This document shows positions 44,784 to 54,602 of a stretch of DNA of 64,000 bases, piece by piece. A model generated the notes under the pieces. It worked only from the letters and a program-made list of their open reading frames with translations. It did no database searches and was not told the DNA's origin. Location of the stretch: positions 124,001 to 188,000 of the forward strand of contig CACBYG010000001.1 of assembly GCA_902543535.1 (NCBI GenBank), read 5' to 3'. Positions within the stretch are counted from its first letter, which is position 1, and each line of letters begins with the position of its first letter. The translations under genes and the position numbers were made by a program. The stretch comes from an uncultured Pelagibacteraceae bacterium (GTDB lineage Bacteria; Pseudomonadota; Alphaproteobacteria; Pelagibacterales; Pelagibacteraceae).

Positions 44784-45611
44784 ATGGACATAGATATTAA
44801 AAAAGATCTAACAAGTAATTGGTTTAAACTATTACAAAATGCGATTTGTGATGACATCGTCAAGTTTGAGAGGAACAAATTTAAATTTAAATCTACTTCT
44901 TGGAAAAGAAATAATAAAAAAGATGAGGGAGGTGGAGAATACAGAATTTTAAGTAATGGAAAAATATTTGAAAAAGTTGGTGTAAATTACTCAAAAGTAT
45001 ATGGAAAATTTCCAAAAAAATTTCAGAAAAATATTCTAGGTGCTGAAAAAGATCCAAGTTTTTGGGCATCAGGGATATCTATTGTAATGCATATGCAAAA
45101 TCCTCATATTCCTGCAATGCATTTTAATACAAGGTTCATTTGTACAAAAAAAAATTGGTTCGGGGGTGGCATGGATGTTACTCCAGCTATTAGAGATATA
45201 AGTGAAAAAAATAATTTTCACAAAAAATTAAAACTTATGTGTGACCAACATAATAAAAAATATTATACCAAATACAAAAAATGGTGTGACGAATATTTTT
45301 ATTTACAACATAGAGATGAGGCAAGAGGAATAGGTGGTATTTTTTTTGATTATAAAAAAGATAACTTTGAAAAAGATTTTAAATTTGTAAGAGATGTGGG
45401 TGTAACATTTCAAATGTTATTTAATAATATTATAAGAAAAAAAATATCGAAAAAATGGACTTTAAAAGATAAAGAGAAACAATATATTAAAAGAGGTCGT
45501 TATGCAGAATTTAACTTACTGTATGATAGAGGAACAAAATTTGGACTTCAAACTGGTGGTAATGTAGAGGGAATCCTAATGTCCTTACCTCCAATTGCAA
45601 AATGGAAATAA
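44784..45611 (+). CDS. hemF: Oxygen-dependent coproporphyrinogen-III oxidase
   Basis: GEYRILSNGKIFEKVGVNYS, WFGGGMDVTPA, EARGIGGIFFD, GRYAEFNLLYDRGTKFGLQTGGNVE. Confidence 0.97.
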   Translation: MDIDIKKDLTSNWFKLLQNAICDDIVKFERNKFKFKSTSWKRNNKKDEGGGEYRILSNGKIFEKVGVNYSKVYGKFPKKFQKNILGAEKDPSFWASGISIVMHMQNPHIPAMHFNTRFICTKKNWFGGGMDVTPAIRDISEKNNFHKKLKLMCDQHNKKYYTKYKKWCDEYFYLQHRDEARGIGGIFFDYKKDNFEKDFKFVRDVGVTFQMLFNNIIRKKISKKWTLKDKEKQYIKRGRYAEFNLLYDRGTKFGLQTGGNVEGILMSLPPIAKWK

Positions 45612-45615
45612 GAAA

Positions 45616-46092
45616 ATGGATAAAGAACCAATAACACTAAATGGTCTCAATAAATTAAAAGAAGAATTAATTTATTTAAAGGAAAAAAAAAGACCTCAAA
45701 TAGTAGCTGCAATTGCTGAAGCTAGATCTCACGGAGATTTAAAAGAAAATGCTGAGTATCATGCTGCAAAAGAGGAACAATCACATAGTGAAGGAAGAAT
45801 AACAGAAATTAATGACATAATTGCACGAGCAAACGTAATTGATGTAACTAAATTAAATAATGATGGTAAAGTAATTTTTGGTTCTACTGTTTATCTTGAA
45901 GATTTAGATACTGGGGAAAAAATAAATTATAAAATTGTTGGTAAAGATGAGGCTGATTTAAAACAAAAATTAATTTTTTTTCAATCTCCTATCAGTAAGG
46001 GTTTAATTGGTAAAAATAAAAACGATTTAGTTGAAATTACTACTCCATCAGGAGTGAAAAATTTTGAGATTAAAGACGTAAAATATATTTAA
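45616..46092 (+). CDS. greA: Transcription elongation factor GreA
   Basis: EARSHGDLKENAEYHAAKEEQ. Likely start ATG 45616; the ORF track extends upstream into hemF. Confidence 0.96.
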   Translation: MDKEPITLNGLNKLKEELIYLKEKKRPQIVAAIAEARSHGDLKENAEYHAAKEEQSHSEGRITEINDIIARANVIDVTKLNNDGKVIFGSTVYLEDLDTGEKINYKIVGKDEADLKQKLIFFQSPISKGLIGKNKNDLVEITTPSGVKNFEIKDVKYI

Positions 46093-47363
46093 CCTTTAGC
46101 AATTTTTTGAACTTGTTTATCTGAGATTTGAAAACCGTTTTGAACCCAAATTTCTTCTATCATCTTCAATTTATTTCCTAAAACTTTGCCTTCAGGAATA
46201 TTGTACTTTGACATAAGAATATTTGCCCCAACAGGTAAGGTTGGCAAAGTTTTGTTGTTATAAAAATCAAGTAATTTAACCAGTTTTTTTTCTAATTTTT
46301 TTGAAATAAATAACTTAAAACTAATAATATCAGTTACAGCTTGCCTGCCATTAAAATAAAAAATTTTATTCAAATTTTTTTCAGTAAAACAATTGATATT
46401 TACTTTTTGCTTATAAAAATTATCAACAAATTTTATTCTTTTTTGATCTTTATTAGAAATTTTAAATTTATATAAAAAATAATCTGCGTTATCAGTTCCA
46501 TCAATAATTAATAATGAAATCAATAAAATAAAATCAATTTTAGATAAATTTGTCTGTGCATATGGATTTAACTTTTTAAAACTTTGAAGATTTTTTAATT
46601 GAGGGAAAATTATCTCTATTAACTGAAGGCTTTCTTTATCCTTAAATAATTTAATAAAACCATCTGATTTTGTTAATTTTTTAAATTCCTCTACTAGTCT
46701 TTCAGAAGAAAGTTTTGAAATTCCTCCAATATTTCTTTTAATAGTTTTAAAAATTTCTAGCTCATGTTTGTTATTAGAATAATTTAGAAAAAAACGTAGG
46801 TATCTTAATATCCTTAAGTAATCCTCTTGAATTCTTTCCTCTGGATTTCCTATAAATTTTACAGTTCCGCTTTCTAGATCTTTTTTACCATAATGTGGAT
46901 CAAACAAATTTCCGTCTTTATCAGAATAAATAGCATTAATAGAAAAATCTCTACGATTCGAGTCATCCTTCCAGTCTAACGAAAATTCAACTTTAGCATG
47001 CCTTCCATCTGTTAAAACATCTTTTCTAAGAGTGGTGATTTCAAATTTTTGATTACCAATAATTGCAGTAATTGTTCCATGGTCTATTCCTGTTTCATAG
47101 AAGTTAATATTATTTTTTTTGAGTGCATTACAAACTTCTGTGGGTATTAAGTTTGTAGCTAAGTCAATATCATCAACTTCTTCCTTTTTTATAATCTTTC
47201 GAATACATCCACCAACATATCTAACTTCACTAGTTTCTTTAAAATTATTTATTGCCTCAAATACTTTGTAGGCTGAAGTTTCCTGGGTAATCTTTTTTAT
47301 GTTTTGACTTATGTAATCAAGATTTCTTGATCTGAAAAATATTTTATCTAATAATTTATCCAT
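46089..47363 (-). CDS. cca: CCA-adding enzyme / poly(A) polymerase family nucleotidyltransferase
   Basis: RYVGGCIRKIIKKEEVDDIDLATNLIP, NRRDFSINAIYSD. Confidence 0.92.
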   Translation of the reverse strand: MDKLLDKIFFRSRNLDYISQNIKKITQETSAYKVFEAINNFKETSEVRYVGGCIRKIIKKEEVDDIDLATNLIPTEVCNALKKNNINFYETGIDHGTITAIIGNQKFEITTLRKDVLTDGRHAKVEFSLDWKDDSNRRDFSINAIYSDKDGNLFDPHYGKKDLESGTVKFIGNPEERIQEDYLRILRYLRFFLNYSNNKHELEIFKTIKRNIGGISKLSSERLVEEFKKLTKSDGFIKLFKDKESLQLIEIIFPQLKNLQSFKKLNPYAQTNLSKIDFILLISLLIIDGTDNADYFLYKFKISNKDQKRIKFVDNFYKQKVNINCFTEKNLNKIFYFNGRQAVTDIISFKLFISKKLEKKLVKLLDFYNNKTLPTLPVGANILMSKYNIPEGKVLGNKLKMIEEIWVQNGFQISDKQVQKIAKG

Positions 47364-47366
47364 ATA

Positions 47367-47440
47367 TGGCTGGGGCGCTAGGATTCGAACCTAGGATGCC
47401 GGTACCAAAAACCAGTGCCTTACCGCTTGGCTACGCCCCA
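47367..47440 (-). tRNA. tRNA-Gln(TTG)
   Basis: TGGGGCGTAGCCAAGCGGTAAGGCACTGGTTTTTGGTACCGGCATCCTAGGTTCGAATCCTAGCGCCCCAGCCA; canonical cloverleaf. Confidence 0.97.
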
Positions 47441-47473
47441 ATATTGTTTTCATATAGCACAAAAAATTAAAAT

Positions 47474-48319
47474 TTATATAGTTTTTGATACATTGCACCA
47501 ATAATTTTTAAATTTTCTTTTAAACTGTATCTTTGCCAACTTACAATCTTTTGAGTATTGATAATAAGCACAAATAGCCGATCCTGAACCAGTCATCCTA
47601 ACAAATAAAGGGCTATTAAGGTTTTTCAAAAATAACTTTATGTTTTTTAGTCGCGGGTATTTTAAAAAAGCTATTTTCTCAAGAGCATTAACTTGCTGAA
47701 TTAAATAGTTTGAACTGAACATTTGTTTTTTTGGAGAATTGAGGTTTGGTTTAGTGAACTTTCTAACTCCAGAGTATATTTTTTTTGTAGAACATCCAAA
47801 GTTAGGTTTAACCAACAAAGTATTATATTTAGGACACATAGTGAATTTTTTAATTTGGTTATTTGATTTCAAGATAGAACTAGAAAAATTTATTCCTAAT
47901 ATCACATCAGATCCAATTGAATTACATAGTTTTTCTATCTTTATTTTTGTGAGTTTTATAATTTTTTTTTTTATAAAAAAATTTAATATTGCTGCTGCAT
48001 TCATGGACCCACCACCAAGTCCAGCCTCTTGTGGGATATTTTTTTTAATACTTATTTTAAATTTTTTATTTTTTAATAAATTGGATCTATCAAGTAAATT
48101 TAGTAACTTTTGAACTGTGTTTTCTCTTTTTATATTCTTTGAAAATTTTCCATAAAAAGAAATTTTGTGATTATTGGACTTTATATTTTGAATAGAGATC
48201 AAATCGTGTAAGTCGATAAATGAAACAATGCTCTCAATTTTATGCATTGAGTTTCTTTTTCCTGTTACATTTAGTGCTAAATTGATTTTAGCGTAAGATT
48301 TAAGATAATTATTCCTCAT
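47474..48319 (-). CDS. ispE: 4-diphosphocytidyl-2-C-methyl-D-erythritol kinase
   Basis: YAKINLALNVTGKR, IPQEAGLGGGSMNAAA, MTGSGSAICAYY. Confidence 0.95.
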   Translation of the reverse strand: MRNNYLKSYAKINLALNVTGKRNSMHKIESIVSFIDLHDLISIQNIKSNNHKISFYGKFSKNIKRENTVQKLLNLLDRSNLLKNKKFKISIKKNIPQEAGLGGGSMNAAAILNFFIKKKIIKLTKIKIEKLCNSIGSDVILGINFSSSILKSNNQIKKFTMCPKYNTLLVKPNFGCSTKKIYSGVRKFTKPNLNSPKKQMFSSNYLIQQVNALEKIAFLKYPRLKNIKLFLKNLNSPLFVRMTGSGSAICAYYQYSKDCKLAKIQFKRKFKNYWCNVSKTI

Positions 48320-50005
48320 TTAGGAATTTTTAAGGCCTTCAATAACTTTAATATTTATTTTATTCCTCATACTGTCTTCAGTATCTTCAAAGTTTAAAAC
48401 ATTATTCCAAAAATATCGTGCTTGTATTTTTCGATTTAATTTCCACAAAATATCTCCATAATGATCGTTCACTATCGGATCTTCAGGCATTAATTCCACT
48501 GCCCTTTTAAGGTATTTTTCAGCCTCAATGTAATCGTCTATAAGATAATAAGCCCATCCAATTGAGTCGATGATATAAGGATCATTACTTTTTGACTCGT
48601 ATGCCCTTTTCAACATTTCCATTGCTTCATCAATTTTATAATCACGTTCTAGCCACGAATATGCCAAATAATTAAGAACATATGCATCATCAGGATTTAT
48701 TTTTAAAGAATTAAGTAAATCTTCGTCTGCTTTTTTATAATCTCCTAACCTCTCGTGGCTACCCCCTCTTCGGTAAAATAAATCTGCTCTAAGCTCAGAT
48801 TGATCGTCTAATGTTGTAATAATTTGAGAGTAATATTCGATTGCTTTTTCATAATTTTTTGAATTTTTATAAAAATTTGCAACATCGAATATCATTTTTA
48901 AATTTGGATTTTCTATTTGATTAAATTTTACTTTGATGAATTTAATTGCATTTTCATAACCCTTTTCTTCTACAATTATTTGTGCCTCTTTCTTTAACCT
49001 AAACCAATAATAAAACTCATCTTTTTTATTAAATTTTGTAATAATTTTTTTAACTTTATTAAATTCTTCGTTTAAATAAAAATTTTCTGCAACCAAAGAT
49101 AAATTAAACTCAAATTTTGGATTTAAATAACTAGACAAATTTAAATAAAAATTAGATTTTTCAAAATTATCTTGGGATGAATAGAGATTGGACACTAAAA
49201 ATAAAAATTCAGACACAACATCTTTATGATTTTGACAAGAAAAAATTTTATTAAATTCGTTAAATTTTTTATTTTCTACCCAACTTTTACTTTGGGATAG
49301 TAAAATAGTTGAGTTCATATAATCAAATTGACTTACTACATTTTCCGCTGCATTTATTTTATTTTCATCAATTAAATAATTAAGGTAAAAAAAGATATAT
49401 CTAGAATAATCTCCTTGTTGACTATTAATTAAATTAAGAAAATAAGCTCCAGTCTTTTCATCGTTTAAATAACATCTTTGAAAAGTTTCCGCTATTAAAG
49501 ACAAATTTCCAAAATTTTTTTTATTATTTAAAATTTTTTTATTTTTAAAAGTATAGATATATTGTTTTAAAGTCTCAAAAATTATCAAGTTTATTCTATT
49601 TTGATCTTGAAATTTTAAACTTTGAGTTAAATAGTCATCAGCCTCATCAAAATTATTTTTTTTTAAACTATCAATAATTAAAATTAAGTAACCGTCATAA
49701 AAATCTGTATTGTCTTTATTGTTATTGTTTTTAATTACATTAATTGCTTGTGGAATTTTATTGTCTAAAACTAATGAATTTACATACCTTTTTAAATATG
49801 AGTCATGTTTGTTAAGTAAAACTTTTGAAAGATTGAAAAATTTTAATGCTTTAGAATTATTTTGATTTTCATATGCGATAATTCCTGAAAAATAATTTGA
49901 TAAATCCCTAGAATTAAATTCATCAAAACTAGTACTTTTAGAATATATGGGTGTCTGATAGAATAACCCAAAAATAAATATTAGTTTTATTAATTTTTTT
50001 AACAT
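48320..50005 (-). CDS. TPR-repeat protein
   Basis: Tandem TPRs, e.g. ADLFYRRGGSHERLGDYKKADEDLLNSLKINPDDAYVLNYLAYSW; signal peptide. Confidence 0.88.
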   Translation of the reverse strand: MLKKLIKLIFIFGLFYQTPIYSKSTSFDEFNSRDLSNYFSGIIAYENQNNSKALKFFNLSKVLLNKHDSYLKRYVNSLVLDNKIPQAINVIKNNNNKDNTDFYDGYLILIIDSLKKNNFDEADDYLTQSLKFQDQNRINLIIFETLKQYIYTFKNKKILNNKKNFGNLSLIAETFQRCYLNDEKTGAYFLNLINSQQGDYSRYIFFYLNYLIDENKINAAENVVSQFDYMNSTILLSQSKSWVENKKFNEFNKIFSCQNHKDVVSEFLFLVSNLYSSQDNFEKSNFYLNLSSYLNPKFEFNLSLVAENFYLNEEFNKVKKIITKFNKKDEFYYWFRLKKEAQIIVEEKGYENAIKFIKVKFNQIENPNLKMIFDVANFYKNSKNYEKAIEYYSQIITTLDDQSELRADLFYRRGGSHERLGDYKKADEDLLNSLKINPDDAYVLNYLAYSWLERDYKIDEAMEMLKRAYESKSNDPYIIDSIGWAYYLIDDYIEAEKYLKRAVELMPEDPIVNDHYGDILWKLNRKIQARYFWNNVLNFEDTEDSMRNKINIKVIEGLKNS

Positions 50006-50016
50006 TTAGACATTGT

Positions 50017-50739
50017 ATGACTAAAAAAGTAATAAATCAAAATGACAAATTTAGGGAAGAATTGATAAATACAATTGAACCAAACTTTGTTTTTAATGAT
50101 AAGCCTATAAACAGATTTATTAACAATGATACAAAACTTGATGATAATCGGTCTAAAAATAAGAGTGAGTTACTGTTAAAACTAAAAAAACAAATCAATT
50201 CAATTGAAAATTGTAAATTGAAAGAAAATTCAAGAAATTTAATTCTAGGGGATGGAAATATTAAGAGTCCTATAATGTTAATTGGTGAAGCTCCAGGTTT
50301 AGAAGAAGACAGTAATGCTTATACTTTTATGGGCGAAGTTGGAGAGCTCCTTGATAAAATGCTGCTGGCTATCGAGATAAAACGAAAAAATATTTATTGT
50401 AGTTATTCAATAAATTTTAGACCTCCAGAGGACAGAAAACCAACTTCAGTAGAGATCAAAAGATATTCTGTGTTTTTAAAAGAACATATATCAATAATCG
50501 AGCCAAAAATTGTTATTTTAATGGGAAGTACAGCTATGGAGGCTGTTACAGGAATTAACGGTAAAATTTCGAGTGAAAGAGGAAAATGGAAAGAGGTCAT
50601 ACTAAATGGTCGAACCTATCCTTTGATGATAACTTTCAATCCTTCATATTTGATAAGGTTTCCAGAGAATAAGAAATACTCATGGGAAGATCTAAAAAAA
50701 ATAAGACAGAAGATAAAAGACTTAAATTTAAAAGTTTAA
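50017..50739 (+). CDS. Uracil-DNA glycosylase superfamily protein (family 4/5-like)
   Basis: LIGEAPGLEEDSNAYTFMGEVGELLDKML; FRPPEDRKPT. Confidence 0.87.
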   Translation: MTKKVINQNDKFREELINTIEPNFVFNDKPINRFINNDTKLDDNRSKNKSELLLKLKKQINSIENCKLKENSRNLILGDGNIKSPIMLIGEAPGLEEDSNAYTFMGEVGELLDKMLLAIEIKRKNIYCSYSINFRPPEDRKPTSVEIKRYSVFLKEHISIIEPKIVILMGSTAMEAVTGINGKISSERGKWKEVILNGRTYPLMITFNPSYLIRFPENKKYSWEDLKKIRQKIKDLNLKV

Positions 50740-51311
50740 TGAAAATAATCGCAGGTGTTGACGAAGTTGGTAGAGGAAGTTTAATTGGACCGGTTTATGC
50801 GGCAGCTGTTATTTTGAATAAATCAGTTAATTATAAAATAATCAAAGACTCTAAAACCCTGACTAAAGAAAAAAGGGAAAATTTATTTAATTATATTAAA
50901 AAAAATTCAATTTGGGCTATTGGTAAAGCCTCTGTTAAAGAAATAGATAAAATAAATATTCTTCAGGCGAGTTTGCTTGCCATGAAAAGAGCAATAAAAA
51001 AACTCAAAAAAAAACCTTCACAAGTTTTAATAGATGGAAATAAAATACCAGATTTAAAAAATTACAACTTAAGAGCAATAGTAAAAGGTGACCAAAAAAT
51101 ACCATCTATTTCAGCTGCATCCATTATTGCTAAAGTAACTAGAGATAATTTCATAAAAACATTGGCAAAAAAGAATAAAGGATATCATTGGGATCAAAAT
51201 TTTGGATATGGAACTAAGCAGCATTTAAAGGCAATAAGAAAGCTTGGTGTTAACAAACATCATAGAAAAACATTCTCACCAACATCTAAACTTACGAAAC
51301 ACAATATCTAG
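50739..51311 (+). CDS. rnhB: Ribonuclease HII
   Basis: IIAGVDEVGRGSLIGPVYAAAVIL; AASIIAKVTRDNFI. ORF track extends further upstream. Confidence 0.96.
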   Translation: MKIIAGVDEVGRGSLIGPVYAAAVILNKSVNYKIIKDSKTLTKEKRENLFNYIKKNSIWAIGKASVKEIDKINILQASLLAMKRAIKKLKKKPSQVLIDGNKIPDLKNYNLRAIVKGDQKIPSISAASIIAKVTRDNFIKTLAKKNKGYHWDQNFGYGTKQHLKAIRKLGVNKHHRKTFSPTSKLTKHNI

Positions 51312-51338
51312 TTATCTTAAATTTTAGCCACACAAATT

Positions 51339-51391
51339 GAGTCTAAATATTTCAATCTCAGGTTGACCGTGGAATCCATTTGGAGTCTAAT
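51339..51391 (+). promoter_or_regulatory. Putative ccrM promoter with three GANTC sites
   Basis: TTGACC (51363-51368), 17 bp, TCTAAT (51386-51391). GANTC at 51339-51343, 51372-51376 and 51383-51387, the last overlapping the -10. Confidence 0.65.
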
Positions 51392-51403
51392 TATTTTATA
51401 AAA

Positions 51404-52474
51404 ATGAAAACTGATTTCAAAAATAAAATTATTAATGGAGATAGCCTAGAAGAATTAAAAAAAATTCCACGTGAAACTTTTGATTTAATTTTTGCAGACC
51501 CTCCATACAATCTACAATTAAAAAGGGAATTAGTCAGACCAGACAGATCTAAAGTAGAAGCTGTAAATGACAAATGGGATCAGTTCGAAAATTTTAAAAA
51601 ATACGATGAGTTTTCATATGCGTGGTTATCAGAGTGTAAAAGAATTTTAAAAAAAGATGGAGCGATATGGGTTATTGGAAGTTATCACAATATTTTTAGA
51701 ATAGGAACTGCAATTCAAAATTTAGGATTTTGGATTTTAAACGATGTTATTTGGAATAAAAATAATCCTATGCCTAATTTTAGAGGAACACGATTTACCA
51801 ACGCTCATGAAACTTTAATCTGGGCATCTAAAAGTGAAAAATCAAAATACACTTTTAATTATCAATCATTAAAATGTTTGAATGATGATTTGCAAATGAG
51901 ATCAAACTGGGATCTTCCAATTTGCAGTGGTGCAGAAAGATTGAAGAAAAACGGCAAAAAAGTGCATTCAACTCAAAAACCAGAGGCTTTGCTTCATAGA
52001 GTTTTATTAGCATCTACGATTAAAGATGACCTGATTTTAGATCCTTTTTTAGGTTCAGGAACAACAGCAACAGTTGCGAAAAAACTTGGAAGAAATTATT
52101 TTGGTATAGAAAAAGAAAAAAATTATTTCAAAGCTGCAGAAAAAAGAATTAAAAATGCAAAACCTATTGAAGATGATTTACTTGATACTCTTAAAAATAA
52201 TAGATCAAAACCTAGAATACCATTTGGATCGTTAGTAGAGCTTGGAATAATTAAGCCAGGTACTAACATTTTTGATAATAAGAAAAAAATTAATGCAAAA
52301 ATTTTAGCAGATGGTAGTATTAAGCATAACCAAGCTGAAGGCTCTATTCATAAAGTTGCAGCTACTATTTTAGGTGCTGAAAGTTGCAATGGATGGACAT
52401 ATTGGCATTGTGATATTAATGGCAGAATATATCCAATAGACTACTTGAGACAAAGATTAATCTCAAAAAATTAA
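51404..52474 (+). CDS. ccrM: CcrM-like adenine-specific DNA methyltransferase (GANTC)
   Basis: FADPPYNLQL catalytic motif, DPFLGSGTTATVAKKLGRNYFGIE, C-terminal CcrM-type domain (ADGSIKHNQAEGSIHKVAATILGAESCNGWTYWH). Confidence 0.94.
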   Translation: MKTDFKNKIINGDSLEELKKIPRETFDLIFADPPYNLQLKRELVRPDRSKVEAVNDKWDQFENFKKYDEFSYAWLSECKRILKKDGAIWVIGSYHNIFRIGTAIQNLGFWILNDVIWNKNNPMPNFRGTRFTNAHETLIWASKSEKSKYTFNYQSLKCLNDDLQMRSNWDLPICSGAERLKKNGKKVHSTQKPEALLHRVLLASTIKDDLILDPFLGSGTTATVAKKLGRNYFGIEKEKNYFKAAEKRIKNAKPIEDDLLDTLKNNRSKPRIPFGSLVELGIIKPGTNIFDNKKKINAKILADGSIKHNQAEGSIHKVAATILGAESCNGWTYWHCDINGRIYPIDYLRQRLISKN

Positions 52475-53622
52475 TTATTGTAAATTTTTCCTAAATAATT
52501 TTCTAAGAATGTTTTATTCTTAGTTAATACTTTTAATCCCATATTTCTAAAGAACACTATAATTGGATTTGATACATGGAAAGCAAATTGATTTAGTTTT
52601 GATCTATTATTAATCATTTTTACTCTTAAAACTCTATTCCTATGATAATCGGTTTTGTTATTTGTGATACTTTCATATAGTTCTGATGCACCCTCAATAG
52701 ATTGTGAGGCTCCTTGTGCAAAAGAAGGTGGAAAGGCAAAAAAAGCGTCTCCAATAAGATGAATATTTTCAACTGATTTATGAAAATCTTTACTAACAAA
52801 AACTGGGAAGCACTTGATATTTTTTATGTTAGTTAAAATTGAAGAAGAAATTTTATTTTGTAATTTATTTTTAATTCCCTCAATAAAAGCTTTTTCTTCA
52901 AAAAGACTATAGTTTTTAAGCTCATTTGAAGTTAATTGATGCTTTAAAACACCAATAAAATTGAATTCTCCAGTACTGTTATCAATTGGGTAAATAACAT
53001 AATGAAAATCAGGACCTACAAATAAAGAAATATTCATTTCATTTAAATTATTTAACATGAGCTGTGGGAATTTACCTCTAATTGCAATACAATTATTATA
53101 AGTTGGCTGAATTTGATTATTAGAAATTAAGGATTTTGCTTTAGAAAAAATACCATCAGAAATAATTAGATGGTCACAAATAAAATTTTGATTGCTATTA
53201 AAAGTTAAATTTATTTGATCATTTTTTTTTTCGATTTTCTCAATGCTATGTTCATATTTTACAGCCTGGTCATCTAATCTATTTTTTAAAAATTCAACTA
53301 ATATAGATCTTTTCATTGTGGTGTATTTGCAATCTTTAGAATTGTATTCAGAAATATTTAAATCAGATATTTTTTTTTGATTTTTAATCTCATAAAAATC
53401 AATTTTTTCAGGATTGAACTTTTTTTTATTTTCTATTTCATTAAATCCAATTTTGTTTAAAAGCTTAATACTATTGGTTGAAAGTTGGATCCCATACCCC
53501 TCCTCTAACTCTATTGAGTGCTTTTTTTCAAATATTGTAACTTTATAATTGGGATTTTCCTTAAATAAATTAGCAATAAATAAACCTGAAATTCCTGCTC
53601 CTATAATTCCAATCTTTTTCAT
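52471..53622 (-). CDS. FAD-dependent monooxygenase (UbiH/salicylate hydroxylase-like)
   Basis: IGIIGAGISGLFIANLF, HLIGDAFFAFPPSFAQGASQSIEGASEL. Confidence 0.85.
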   Translation of the reverse strand: MKKIGIIGAGISGLFIANLFKENPNYKVTIFEKKHSIELEEGYGIQLSTNSIKLLNKIGFNEIENKKKFNPEKIDFYEIKNQKKISDLNISEYNSKDCKYTTMKRSILVEFLKNRLDDQAVKYEHSIEKIEKKNDQINLTFNSNQNFICDHLIISDGIFSKAKSLISNNQIQPTYNNCIAIRGKFPQLMLNNLNEMNISLFVGPDFHYVIYPIDNSTGEFNFIGVLKHQLTSNELKNYSLFEEKAFIEGIKNKLQNKISSSILTNIKNIKCFPVFVSKDFHKSVENIHLIGDAFFAFPPSFAQGASQSIEGASELYESITNNKTDYHRNRVLRVKMINNRSKLNQFAFHVSNPIIVFFRNMGLKVLTKNKTFLENYLGKIYNN

Positions 53623-54602
53623 TTATTACTTTCTAGGTATCTAACAATTCTTTTTGTAAAAGTTGGCAATGTATAGTTTTTTAACTTCTTGGGATCTATC
53701 CAATGGGAAGTTGGCAATGGACCTGGTTTATTCTTATGCTCAATTTTTATATTCATATTCATATTAGACATCTTAAAATTAACTATATCAGTTGATCTTA
53801 TGGGCTTTGATAGTTCTTGCATAGGAAAAATACTAAAATTTTTCAAAAAATTAAATTTAGTATTTTTAATCAAAAGATATTTACTTTTATCTTTATAAAC
53901 TTTTAATAAATAATATTTATCATTATTCTTTTTTTTTATTTTATTAAGTAAGAAATCTTTTTTTTTTAAAGCAACACACTTATTTGAAATTGGACATTTT
54001 TCACAATGAGGATTATTCGGTTTGCAAATTAAAGCTCCTAGCTCCATTAAGGCCTGAGCATAATCACTTGCTCTATTTGAATAACCAAAAATTTTTTTTT
54101 TCTCAATTAAGTTCTCTTTATTAATTTCATTTTTTTTTTTTAAATATAAGTATCTTTTAAGAACTCTTTCAATGTTTCCATCTAAAGGTATAATGGGTCT
54201 GTTAAAAGCTATAGCTGATATTGCACTAGCAGTGTAATCACCAATACCTGGAAGAGATTTTAATTCTAAATAATTTCTTGGAAGTTTTTTATCAAATTTT
54301 TTAACTACTATTTTTGCAGTTTTTTTTAAATTTCTTACCCTGGAATAATAGCCAAGCCCCTCCCAAAGCTTAATCAGTTTACGATTTTCAAAATTCGCTA
54401 AAGTCTCTAAGTCAGGAATATTTTTTATAAATCTATTAAAGTAAGGGATAACTGTTGCAACCTGAGTTTGCTGTAACATAAATTCACTAACTAATGTGTA
54501 ATATTGCTTTTTTTTATGAGAGACGTTTTTTCTCCAGGGTAAAACTCGACTATTAATGTCATACCAATTAAGAATTTTATTTGTTATTATTGGTTCTTTC
54601 AT
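53619..54602 (-). CDS. mutY: A/G-specific adenine glycosylase MutY
   Basis: LPWRKNVS, EFMLQQTQVATVIPYFNRF, HhH LPGIGDYTASAI, Fe-S cluster C-x6-C-x2-C-x5-C. Likely start ATG at 54602. Confidence 0.95.
   Translation of the reverse strand: MKEPIITNKILNWYDINSRVLPWRKNVSHKKKQYYTLVSEFMLQQTQVATVIPYFNRFIKNIPDLETLANFENRKLIKLWEGLGYYSRVRNLKKTAKIVVKKFDKKLPRNYLELKSLPGIGDYTASAISAIAFNRPIIPLDGNIERVLKRYLYLKKKNEINKENLIEKKKIFGYSNRASDYAQALMELGALICKPNNPHCEKCPISNKCVALKKKDFLLNKIKKKNNDKYYLLKVYKDKSKYLLIKNTKFNFLKNFSIFPMQELSKPIRSTDIVNFKMSNMNMNIKIEHKNKPGPLPTSHWIDPKKLKNYTLPTFTKRIVRYLESNK

Noticed and set aside
47739-48113. 124-aa plus-strand ORF antisense to ispE
   Set aside because: F/I-rich antisense artefact of an AT-rich gene; ispE on the other strand is clear.
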